Below are positions 18,584-25,759 of a stretch of DNA of 64,000 nt, piece by piece (within the stretch, counting starts at the first letter, position 1; the number at the start of each line of letters is the position of its first letter). The stretch lies in the NCBI GenBank assembly GCA_035708085.1, contig DASSTE010000028.1:20610-84609 (forward strand), written 5' to 3'. The notes beneath the pieces were generated by a model. It saw only the letters and a list, made by a program, of their open reading frames with translations. It did no database searches and was not told the origin of the DNA. The DNA is from DASSBR01 sp035708085 (GTDB lineage: Bacteria; Pseudomonadota; Gammaproteobacteria; Natronospirales; DASSBR01). A program made the translations under genes and the position numbers.

Positions 18584-19785
18584 ATCTCTCCCTCCTGGAG
18601 GGGCCGGAGGCGACGGAAGCTCAGACGCCGCGAACCTGCCTTCAGCAACCTCGCACCGGTCTTTGCGATCCACGGCATCGGGTCATTCCAGCGCCACCAC
18701 GCATCGATGCGGCGGCCCGACTCAAGCGGCCCCCGACCGCAACGCTGATGCTGCAATTCGGCGGACCAGAGGTCGGTTGCCGCTTCGCGCCACACACGCG
18801 GCCGCGACTTCGGCCGGAAGGCGGGGACGGCGAGGCCGAGTTCGGCGCAATAGGCTGCAAAAGGAATGTTGACGCCGTTCAACGTCGCCACTTCTTCCTG
18901 ATAGTCGGTTCGACCGACGGTCGGCTCGATCAGGTAAAATGCGCCGCTCGCGGCATCGTGCTTGAACTCCATGCTGCCCATGCCGACGAATCCCGTCGCG
19001 CGGAAAAAACGCGTCGTTTCGGCTTCTATTGCAGATGCCGCCTCGGGCGCAGCCGTGCAACTGGCAGTGCCGCCGACCGCCGGTGGCCAGGAGCGGATTT
19101 TCCGACCGCTGAACGAGGCCGCCGGTTGCCCATCCGCGCGTATGTATTGCAGACAGAAATAAACGTCCGAATCGGCTCCATCGATCCATTCCTGCACGAC
19201 GAGATCGGGCAGCACCGGCATGATCTGGCGCGACTGCCGGCACAATTCGTCGAAGCTCTCGAGCCGGTAAGCTTTCCTGAACGACCGTCCATAGCCGGCG
19301 TCCTTTTTACCGGGCTTGAGGACCACGGGGTAGCGCAGTTCGCGCGCCTGTTCCAGCGTGTCATCGTCAAATACGTGCAGGCTGCGCGGAACACGAAAGT
19401 CGTGCCGTTCCGCCAACCGCTGAAACGACTGCTTGTGCATCAGGCTGTCGAGAATGGCGGCCGGCGGCAACGTGATGCGGTAGCAGGATTCAAGGGCGCT
19501 GCGCCGGGCGGAAACCGTCCGCACGGTCGCTTCCTCGGTAAGAAAAAGTACCGGCCGCTCCGAGAACGAACGCGCCAACGCCAGCAAGTCTTCGACGAAA
19601 GCATCGCCATGCATCGCCCGCACTCGTACCTTGCGTCCATAGCGCGTGTGCATCGCAGGGTTGCCGGTTTGACTGTCGACAGCCGTGACGGGCACGCCTT
19701 TCGAAGCCAGGCTGCGGACTACACCGAGGCCGTTCAAGCCAAGCCCTGCCACTACGGCCGGAACAGCCATCTCAGGCATGCCCAT
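18580..19785 (-). CDS. ATP-grasp ligase (carboxylate-amine ligase-like)
   Basis: 401 aa. A Rossmann-like preATP-grasp domain begins VVAGLGLNGLGVVRSL. The ATP-grasp core follows: YPVVLKPGKKDAGYG with the nucleotide-binding Lys at about 156, VVQEWIDG, and the metal-binding end FYLIEPTVGRTD. These enzymes form amide or peptide bonds through an acyl-phosphate. First gene of the minus-strand operon that runs to 10751. Start choice is uncertain among in-frame ATGs at 19785, 19779 and 19770, because none has a strong Shine-Dalgarno site. In an EPS operon it may attach an amino acid or other amine to a uronic acid (inference). Confidence 0.72.
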   Translation of the reverse strand: MGMPEMAVPAVVAGLGLNGLGVVRSLASKGVPVTAVDSQTGNPAMHTRYGRKVRVRAMHGDAFVEDLLALARSFSERPVLFLTEEATVRTVSARRSALESCYRITLPPAAILDSLMHKQSFQRLAERHDFRVPRSLHVFDDDTLEQARELRYPVVLKPGKKDAGYGRSFRKAYRLESFDELCRQSRQIMPVLPDLVVQEWIDGADSDVYFCLQYIRADGQPAASFSGRKIRSWPPAVGGTASCTAAPEAASAIEAETTRFFRATGFVGMGSMEFKHDAASGAFYLIEPTVGRTDYQEEVATLNGVNIPFAAYCAELGLAVPAFRPKSRPRVWREAATDLWSAELQHQRCGRGPLESGRRIDAWWRWNDPMPWIAKTGARLLKAGSRRLSFRRLRPLQEGEI

Positions 19786-20073
19786 TCGAAAAATCGTCGG
19801 GAAGAATTTCCGACGGCGTGAAGTGAAGCAGCTTCCTTGCGAAAATCGGGTATTTCATTGTTGTCCCTGGCCGCTGGCCCTTTCTTCTAATTGCAGCGCC
19901 GCTCCTGGCGCCGGCCCATATTATAACGCAACCGGCCCCTTCCAGAAGAGAGCGACTGCAACCGATTCTATGGCGATACGGTATTTTCAATGGTGCAACT
20001 TCCGTGTAACCTGCCGATGACATCCTGTACGGCTCCGCAATCTTAACACGCAAAGCAATCAAGGACGATTTGC
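19786..20073. promoter_or_regulatory. Divergent intergenic region between two operons (288 bases)
   Basis: The minus strand has a perfect TATAAT at 19920-19925, about 135 bases upstream of the ATP-grasp start, with only a poor -35 (TTCTGG-like). On the plus strand the gene at 20074 has AAGGACG as its ribosome binding site, but no convincing promoter was found. No RNA gene or repeat seen. Being divergent, it probably controls both the 10.75-19.8 kb operon and the single plus-strand PP-loop gene. Confidence 0.45.
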
Positions 20074-21627
20074 ATGTCTCGCACCGGACAATTCCGCTTC
20101 ACCCGCATAGACAGACTCCCTCGCCTTGCATGGTGCGCCCGCATCGCGCAGGGGCAACAGGAGGTTTCGGTATGTCACGGACCATGGGTGGAGTACCTTG
20201 ACGACAAGGCATTTTATGAAGGCGCATGGTCGGGTATTCCCTCGGCCGGCGAGTTCGACAAGGCAGATACTTTCACCGGCTCCGGCGGGCTCCTGACCGA
20301 CAGCGGCGTGGTGTTTGCGACGTCAACACATACGCTTGAGCCAATCCACCTGATGCGGCTGCCGGGCGAAATCCTGTGTTCGAATTCGCTGCATTTCCTG
20401 CTCGCGGAAGCCGGCGATGCGGTGGATCTGGATTATCCTCACTACGACGCCGACATCATGACGATCATGTTCGGCATCCATCGGTACGAACGGTCCGTTC
20501 CGACAGCCAAAGGCAACTCCGTTTACCAGTACTATCACTGCAATATCGCCGTCTCCCGCGATTTACAGATCGAGAAGCTCGACAAGCCGTCGCCACCGGC
20601 CTTCGAAACGTTCGAGGATTACCGGGCGTTTCTCTTTTCGGAGGCTGCGCGCGTCACCGATAATGCCGCGTCCGCGGAGCGACATGTACGTTATCAGCCG
20701 ATGGCAACCGTCTCGTCCGGCTACGACTCTCCGGCCGGCGCGGTCATCGGCAAGGCGGCGGGTTGTAAAGAGGCTCTCACATTTACCACAGCGCGCTCGA
20801 ACTTCACCGATCGCGAAGACAGCGGCGCCGCAATCGCCGCAACGCTGGGTTTGAGCGTGACCGAGTTCAACTACTTCGCACCCCGCCCCGCCCGCGACGA
20901 CTTTCCGGAGGTTGAATTCATCGCCACCGGTCATGGCGGCGACGATGTCGTCATGATGGTCGCCGAACCCGCATTACCCGGCCGGTTGCTTTATACGGGA
21001 TATCACGGCGACAAGATCTGGAACAAACACCACAAGGCACCGAGCCCGTACATCGTGCGGGGCGATACGTCCGGTTGCTCGCTCGCCGAATTCCGGCTCA
21101 GGGTCGGCTTTATCAATCTGCCCATTCCGTTTATCGGCTGCGTCCGGCATCCCGAGATTCACCGGATCTCGAACGCTGCGGAAATGGTGCCATGGTCAAT
21201 GAACAACGACTACGATCGGCCGATCCCGCGGCGCATCGTCGAACAGGCGGGAGTGGCGCGCGAACTGTTTGGGCAGAAGAAGAAAGCGATTACGACGCCG
21301 TATCAAAGCAATATGGGCGTCAACCCGCCGATGCAGGAGATATTGTCGGAAGCCTCGTACCGGGACTTCCTCGAATTCGTCCGCCCGATCAAGCGGTACA
21401 GGCGCCTCAACCATAAATTACATTACGATGTGATGCACCGGCTTTACCTGCTCAACCAGCGCGCCGTCTGGAGCGGCAAGCTCAAGCGCGCACTGGCCAT
21501 TTTTCTGCTCAAAGGGCCGACGCAGGTGACGGTGCCATGGAAATACGCAAAACCGCGGAGCAACAACTCGCTGGCATTTCATTGGGCCGCCGAGAAAATG
21601 AAGCAGCGTTACGCGCGCAGCGCGTAA
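20074..21627 (+). CDS. Asparagine-synthetase-like PP-loop protein, paralogue 3
   Basis: 517 aa, the most diverged of the three. It keeps RLPRLAWCA at the N-terminus, STHTLEPIHLM, the PP-loop SSGYDS at residues 214-219, EVEFIATGHGGDDV, YTGYHGD, and NSLAFHWA near the C-terminus. As in the other two, no catalytic Cys2 is present, so it must use free ammonia or another amine. It stands alone on the plus strand between two minus-strand operons and is followed at once by a strong hairpin that contains its stop codon. AAGGACG precedes the ATG at 20074. Confidence 0.72.
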   Translation: MSRTGQFRFTRIDRLPRLAWCARIAQGQQEVSVCHGPWVEYLDDKAFYEGAWSGIPSAGEFDKADTFTGSGGLLTDSGVVFATSTHTLEPIHLMRLPGEILCSNSLHFLLAEAGDAVDLDYPHYDADIMTIMFGIHRYERSVPTAKGNSVYQYYHCNIAVSRDLQIEKLDKPSPPAFETFEDYRAFLFSEAARVTDNAASAERHVRYQPMATVSSGYDSPAGAVIGKAAGCKEALTFTTARSNFTDREDSGAAIAATLGLSVTEFNYFAPRPARDDFPEVEFIATGHGGDDVVMMVAEPALPGRLLYTGYHGDKIWNKHHKAPSPYIVRGDTSGCSLAEFRLRVGFINLPIPFIGCVRHPEIHRISNAAEMVPWSMNNDYDRPIPRRIVEQAGVARELFGQKKKAITTPYQSNMGVNPPMQEILSEASYRDFLEFVRPIKRYRRLNHKLHYDVMHRLYLLNQRAVWSGKLKRALAIFLLKGPTQVTVPWKYAKPRSNNSLAFHWAAEKMKQRYARSA

Positions 21628-21630
21628 CGC
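21606..21630. terminator. Strong hairpin between convergent genes
   Basis: A perfect 11-bp inverted repeat (GCGTTACGCGC / GCGCGTAACGC) with a 3-base loop. The stem includes the TAA of the PP-loop gene ending at 21627, and it lies 3 bases from the end of the convergent sulfotransferase gene at 21633. No T-run follows on either strand, so this is a candidate bidirectional barrier or 3'-end protector rather than a canonical intrinsic terminator. Confidence 0.55.
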
Positions 21631-21632
21631 GC

Positions 21633-22823
21633 TCAGGCCTGCACCACCGGTTTCCGCTCTTCCTGTGCATGAGGAATGATATCCGTTCCATATTCATGGA
21701 CATCGAAATAGTCCAGTACTGCCTGCATTTTCTGAATCTCGTCCGCGCTGAAGAACGATTGCCACTTCGCCAGCTGCTTATGCTTGCTGTCCCTGAAGGT
21801 CGCCTCCTGCGTGGTTGAACTGGGCATTTCTATCCGGTCGTAAATCCTTGGCGGTATCGGCGTGCGCCAGTGATCGAATATCCTTTGCAGCTCCGTTTTC
21901 GGATTCAGCAGCAGGTTTTCGTAGTAGACGGTAATCCAGTCCGTGCCGTTCCTGGGATTCCTCAACGCCACCAGGTTCGCCATACACCAGTCCGCAACCA
22001 GCGCTTCAGCTCGCGTACGGATGCCGGTTAAAAATTCCCGATGCTCGAGATAATGCTGATTGTAGCGGCAATCGGGTATCCGATAGCCATGGAACTCGCG
22101 GTTCGAGTTGCTCAGATTCAGCTTCGAGGCGGCAATGGCGAATGGGTGCCTGATGAGACACACGGGCGCATACCGGAACTCGAAATTCCGCGTCAGCCAC
22201 GGCAGCAGTGCATTGGCGTAGCAAAACTTGACGATCATCTTGTCGGCGAGAAGAAACGACCACGTCGACGACATCCACGACGAAAGCAGCTTGCCTCGAA
22301 ACAGTTGCTCGAACAGCGCCGCGGCTTCGGGCCAGTCTGCGTCTTCCGGTATGTATTGATTCCACCAGAAGCCCAACGCCTTGAACGGGCTGGCCGGCGC
22401 AAGATAAAGCGGCTCGTCGAGAATGGCGGTTCGCGGAATCAGCGCCAGCGACTCCGCCAGCCAGGTGCTGCCGCCCCGCTCATTCGCCGAAATAATCAGA
22501 TTCTGGCGGGGATCGAAGTCGCACCACTTGCGCAACAACTTCACCTTGTACCAGGTTGCAGTTTTTCGCAGCGAACCGGTCTCCCCGTTATTCTTTAAAG
22601 TGTAGCCGGGATTTCCGCCGGCGTGCCCGAAGCGGCGGGAAATCATGCCGATCAGAACGATCCCGACGACCCATGCGGCCGCGAAGCCGGCGAGCAAATG
22701 CCAGAACGGCGTCTTGACGACGCGCCAGCAGTAATCCAGACCAAGAATGAGAGCTGTGCTGTAGATGATGCCCGCAACCAGCGGCCAGGCCAGGCGGCCC
22801 TTGCACCAGAAGTACGTGGTCAT
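21633..22823 (-). CDS. Membrane-anchored sulfotransferase, type B
   Basis: 396 aa. Two hydrophobic segments at about residues 12-30 and 40-61 form an N-terminal membrane hairpin. The sulfotransferase domain follows with the PAPS 5'-loop ISANERGGSTWLAES (residues 111-125) and a 3'-phosphate segment VCLIRHPFAIAASKL. The late Arg/Lys-rich RDSKHKQLAKWQ fits the PAPS-closing region. The start overlaps the stop of the PSD-like gene as ATGA. Two transmembrane helices ahead of a sulfotransferase domain is unusual for bacterial polysaccharide sulfotransferases and suggests a lipid-linked or membrane-embedded acceptor. It is the last gene of the 21.6-30.0 kb operon. Confidence 0.78.
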   Translation of the reverse strand: MTTYFWCKGRLAWPLVAGIIYSTALILGLDYCWRVVKTPFWHLLAGFAAAWVVGIVLIGMISRRFGHAGGNPGYTLKNNGETGSLRKTATWYKVKLLRKWCDFDPRQNLIISANERGGSTWLAESLALIPRTAILDEPLYLAPASPFKALGFWWNQYIPEDADWPEAAALFEQLFRGKLLSSWMSSTWSFLLADKMIVKFCYANALLPWLTRNFEFRYAPVCLIRHPFAIAASKLNLSNSNREFHGYRIPDCRYNQHYLEHREFLTGIRTRAEALVADWCMANLVALRNPRNGTDWITVYYENLLLNPKTELQRIFDHWRTPIPPRIYDRIEMPSSTTQEATFRDSKHKQLAKWQSFFSADEIQKMQAVLDYFDVHEYGTDIIPHAQEERKPVVQA

Positions 22824-23536
22824 CCGCTTTCTCCCGATGACAGGATTGTTTCACCCGCCGTCACGCGCTGGCCGGGGCTGACGCTCACGGCCATTCCGGG
22901 CGGTAACTGCAGAACGACCGTGCTGCCAAGCAGCATCCGGCTGATTCGCTGACCCTTTTGCAGATGCTGGCCCGGCTGCACCCAGACCCTGATCCGCCTC
23001 GCCCAGTAACTGGTGATCAGCCGCACTTTCACGGTGCCCAGGGCGCCCTTGATGGTGATGACCTTCTGGACCGGCGCACCGTGCTCGCGCATGTAAATCC
23101 GGTGCCTGAAGCTGCCCTTTACGATACGGTCCCCGACATTTGTCACCGACTGCACGACACCCGCGATCGGAGCGCGCTGCACGTGCACGTCCCAAAATGA
23201 AAGTTGAATCTCGACGAAAGTCCACTTTGACGTCCGCAAAATCCCGCCTATGGGACCGTCAGCAGGCGCCACCACGTTCGAGCCCGCGGGGATGTGCCGC
23301 GGCGGGTCGCGCATGAAGAAGTCGAGGAAGCCCTTGTCAACATGGCCGGAAAGGACCCATTGCTTGACCTGCGCAGTCGGCCAGCGCTGCTCAGGCGACA
23401 GGAACGGCTTGACCAACGGCGACGGGTACGGAAAGTTCGTGCCGAACAGGTACAATGCCCACCCGCATCCGGCGAGCAGCAGGAGCTGGAACAGGAGTGT
23501 GGGCCAACGATTGCTCAGCGACCCGTTCAACATCAA
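22820..23536 (-). CDS. Phosphatidylserine-decarboxylase-like pyruvoyl enzyme
   Basis: 238 aa with one N-terminal membrane helix (about residues 12-31). The three PSD catalytic features are all recognisable: Asp93 in APADG, His118 in WDVHVQRAPIAG, and the self-cleavage motif L-G-S-T at residues 203-206, where Gly204-Ser205 would split to give the pyruvoyl group. It is shorter than Escherichia coli Psd. It overlaps its neighbours by four bases on both sides, so it is embedded in a translationally coupled sugar operon. It may decarboxylate phosphatidylserine or a serine-bearing glycolipid to leave ethanolamine; the substrate is inference. Confidence 0.72.
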   Translation of the reverse strand: MMLNGSLSNRWPTLLFQLLLLAGCGWALYLFGTNFPYPSPLVKPFLSPEQRWPTAQVKQWVLSGHVDKGFLDFFMRDPPRHIPAGSNVVAPADGPIGGILRTSKWTFVEIQLSFWDVHVQRAPIAGVVQSVTNVGDRIVKGSFRHRIYMREHGAPVQKVITIKGALGTVKVRLITSYWARRIRVWVQPGQHLQKGQRISRMLLGSTVVLQLPPGMAVSVSPGQRVTAGETILSSGESG

Positions 23537-24714
23537 TGCCCGACGAAGGCTGAACCGGGCGCGAGATCTTCGAAGAGGTCTTCATATCCCGACAGGTGGT
23601 CCGAGTACTCGGCGCGCCACTGGACAAAGCGCCGCGTGCTGTCACGCCAACTGTATACCGGCTCATAGCCCAGGTCCCGGCGCGCATTGGCGATCGAATA
23701 GCGATAGCGCACAAGCTGGTGCCGGGCCAGCGCCCAATCCACCCGGGGCTGAACATCGGCCGGCGGCACACGAACCGTGCCTTCGATGCTTCGGCGTAAC
23801 CCGCTTTCGAGGCCGCCCGGCAGCCTCGCGATCAGGCTGCGCACCTGCTTGTCGGCGCGGGCAAGCAATGGGTCGCCGCGCAGCGCCATCCGGACGTCGC
23901 TGGATACCAGGTGCTTGATGCTCTTCAGAATGGAGCCCCGCGGCCGCACTTCGCCGGTCACCGACCGCAGTTGTTGCTCGTCGATCGGCACGGTCTCGAA
24001 GGTCCGGCCGGACAACCGCTCCAGTTCACGCACCAGGTCGCCCCAGCCTGCATCGGCGCCGTCGGTGATGAAATACCGCGGGCGGGCGACGGATTCGACC
24101 CGCAGGGCGAGTTCGATCGCGTGGCACAGATTGTCCACATCCACCGCATTGTACGGGCGCCGGCCCTCATCCACGAGACCGAAGCGGCCTTCGCAGAGCG
24201 TCGCCCAGACGTCCTCCATGAAGCGGGATGCGTAGCCGGCGATGTTCGGCGGGCAAAGAATGACCGTTTCGATGCCCTTGCGGCCGGCATCCATCACCTT
24301 GTCGTCCTGCCTGATCTTCATCTCGGCGTACCCCGAGGCTGCGGACACAGGCTCGTCTTCGGTCAGTTCCGCCGCAGGCCGCGATCCGCCGTAGACGGTC
24401 ACGCTGCTGAGGTGAATCAGCCTTTGCACGCCGGCTGCGCGGCAACCGGCGATGATGTTGTCGAGCCCTTCGAGCATGACCTGCTGGTTGCCGCGACTGC
24501 AATTGACCACATGCGTGCAGCCCTCGAACGCCGGTTTCAGCGTCTCGGCATCCAGCAGGTTGGCGAACACCATCGGCTCGAGCTTCCGCGCCAGGTTCCA
24601 GACGTTGCCGCTGGAGTGGACAATGGCCCTGGGCGATATACCGTCCGATTTCTGCAGGCGTTCATACAACCGCCCCCCGACCAGGCCCGAAGCACCGATA
24701 ATTGCGACTTTCAT
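23533..24714 (-). CDS. NAD-dependent epimerase/dehydratase (extended SDR)
   Basis: 393 aa. The nucleotide-binding loop is at the very N-terminus (MKVAIIGASGLVGGRL). The active site has HLSSVTVYGG and the YxxxK pair in SGYAEMK. Such proteins oxidise, epimerise or dehydrate NDP-sugars. The C-terminal 150 residues are basic and hold the substrate domain, longer than a minimal SDR. It overlaps the Gfo/Idh gene upstream and the PSD-like gene downstream by four bases each. Together with the Gfo/Idh oxidoreductase it probably makes a rare NDP-sugar. Confidence 0.8.
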   Translation of the reverse strand: MKVAIIGASGLVGGRLYERLQKSDGISPRAIVHSSGNVWNLARKLEPMVFANLLDAETLKPAFEGCTHVVNCSRGNQQVMLEGLDNIIAGCRAAGVQRLIHLSSVTVYGGSRPAAELTEDEPVSAASGYAEMKIRQDDKVMDAGRKGIETVILCPPNIAGYASRFMEDVWATLCEGRFGLVDEGRRPYNAVDVDNLCHAIELALRVESVARPRYFITDGADAGWGDLVRELERLSGRTFETVPIDEQQLRSVTGEVRPRGSILKSIKHLVSSDVRMALRGDPLLARADKQVRSLIARLPGGLESGLRRSIEGTVRVPPADVQPRVDWALARHQLVRYRYSIANARRDLGYEPVYSWRDSTRRFVQWRAEYSDHLSGYEDLFEDLAPGSAFVGH

Positions 24715-25751
24715 GACAGCACCTCCGCGTCGGCCAGCGGCTCCCGCTCGGCTTCGGCGAGGGGTCGTCTTGCAGCGTACATGGCATGAATCAATTCCAG
24801 CGAACGCTGCCCTTCCGCTACCGGCACTTCCGGATCACGACCCTGCTCGCACGCCCGTACGAAATCCAGCAACTGGCGCTGGAACCGGTCCAGCTCCGGA
24901 CGGGGGCGCCTGTGTGCGCCATCGGGTTTGACGGTCAAATGAACGCCGCCGCCCGCCGGCGCCAGAACGGGCCAGCTGTCTTCATCCTCGCCAAAATAGA
25001 CGCGTCCCTTCGCCGTATCGAGCACCATTCCGCCGGTCAGGCCGCGGGTTTTCGAAAACCGCAGGGCCGCCGTCGTCGGGCCGCCGTCGCGCTCGAACCG
25101 GAACCGCATGATCGCGTTCGCTTCCGGGCCGCCCTCGGCGTCGTCGAAGTACTGCGACTCGACGGGCATTCCGAACCAGTGCAGCATTCGATCGAGGAAA
25201 TGGGTGGCGGTAATCATCACGACGCCGCCGCCGGCCGTGCCGGTGCGGGTGTTGTAGGCGCTGAAAGGCGCCCAGCCGCCGCGCGTACCCGACTGGAAAA
25301 CGAATCGACGGATATGGCCGAAGTAGCCGTCCCTGATCAGACCGCCCATAAAAGCGACGTTGTCCTGGAAGCGGCTGCAGTAGCCGACGCCGGCCGGAAT
25401 ACCCGCCGCACCGGCGGCCTTCACGATCCGCTCGCCCTGCTCGACTGTCGCCGCCAGCGGCTTTTCGATCAGTACCGGAACGCCGGCGTTGAGCAGCGTA
25501 ACCGCTGCATCGGCGTGAAGGTGATTGGGGGTTGCAATGACCGCACCGTCGACCTCGCCGATAATGTCTTCGACGGTGCTCGCCATGAGCGGCTTGAGGC
25601 CGTAATCGTCCGCGACTTCGCACGCCCGATCCATTGCGGTATCGACCAGCGCGCCAATCTCGACATCAGGGAGACTTAATGCCGCCGGCAGGTGGCACTG
25701 CAGGGTGACTTTGCCTACGCCAATCAGCGCAAGCCTGAATTTCCTGTGCAT
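24711..25751 (-). CDS. Gfo/Idh/MocA family oxidoreductase
   Basis: 346 aa. Rossmann start with LIGVGKVTLQCHLPA, then the family signature IEKPLAATVEQGE with the conserved Lys of EKP, and the GGGVVMITATHFLDRML segment in the C-terminal beta-sheet domain. These NAD(P)-dependent enzymes oxidise or reduce sugars, for example the 3-position of UDP-GlcNAcA. The stop overlaps the SDR start (ATGA). The start lies 8 bases after the stop of the asparagine-synthetase-like gene. Confidence 0.85.
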   Translation of the reverse strand: MHRKFRLALIGVGKVTLQCHLPAALSLPDVEIGALVDTAMDRACEVADDYGLKPLMASTVEDIIGEVDGAVIATPNHLHADAAVTLLNAGVPVLIEKPLAATVEQGERIVKAAGAAGIPAGVGYCSRFQDNVAFMGGLIRDGYFGHIRRFVFQSGTRGGWAPFSAYNTRTGTAGGGVVMITATHFLDRMLHWFGMPVESQYFDDAEGGPEANAIMRFRFERDGGPTTAALRFSKTRGLTGGMVLDTAKGRVYFGEDEDSWPVLAPAGGGVHLTVKPDGAHRRPRPELDRFQRQLLDFVRACEQGRDPEVPVAEGQRSLELIHAMYAARRPLAEAEREPLADAEVLS

Positions 25752-25759
25752 GAATGTCC

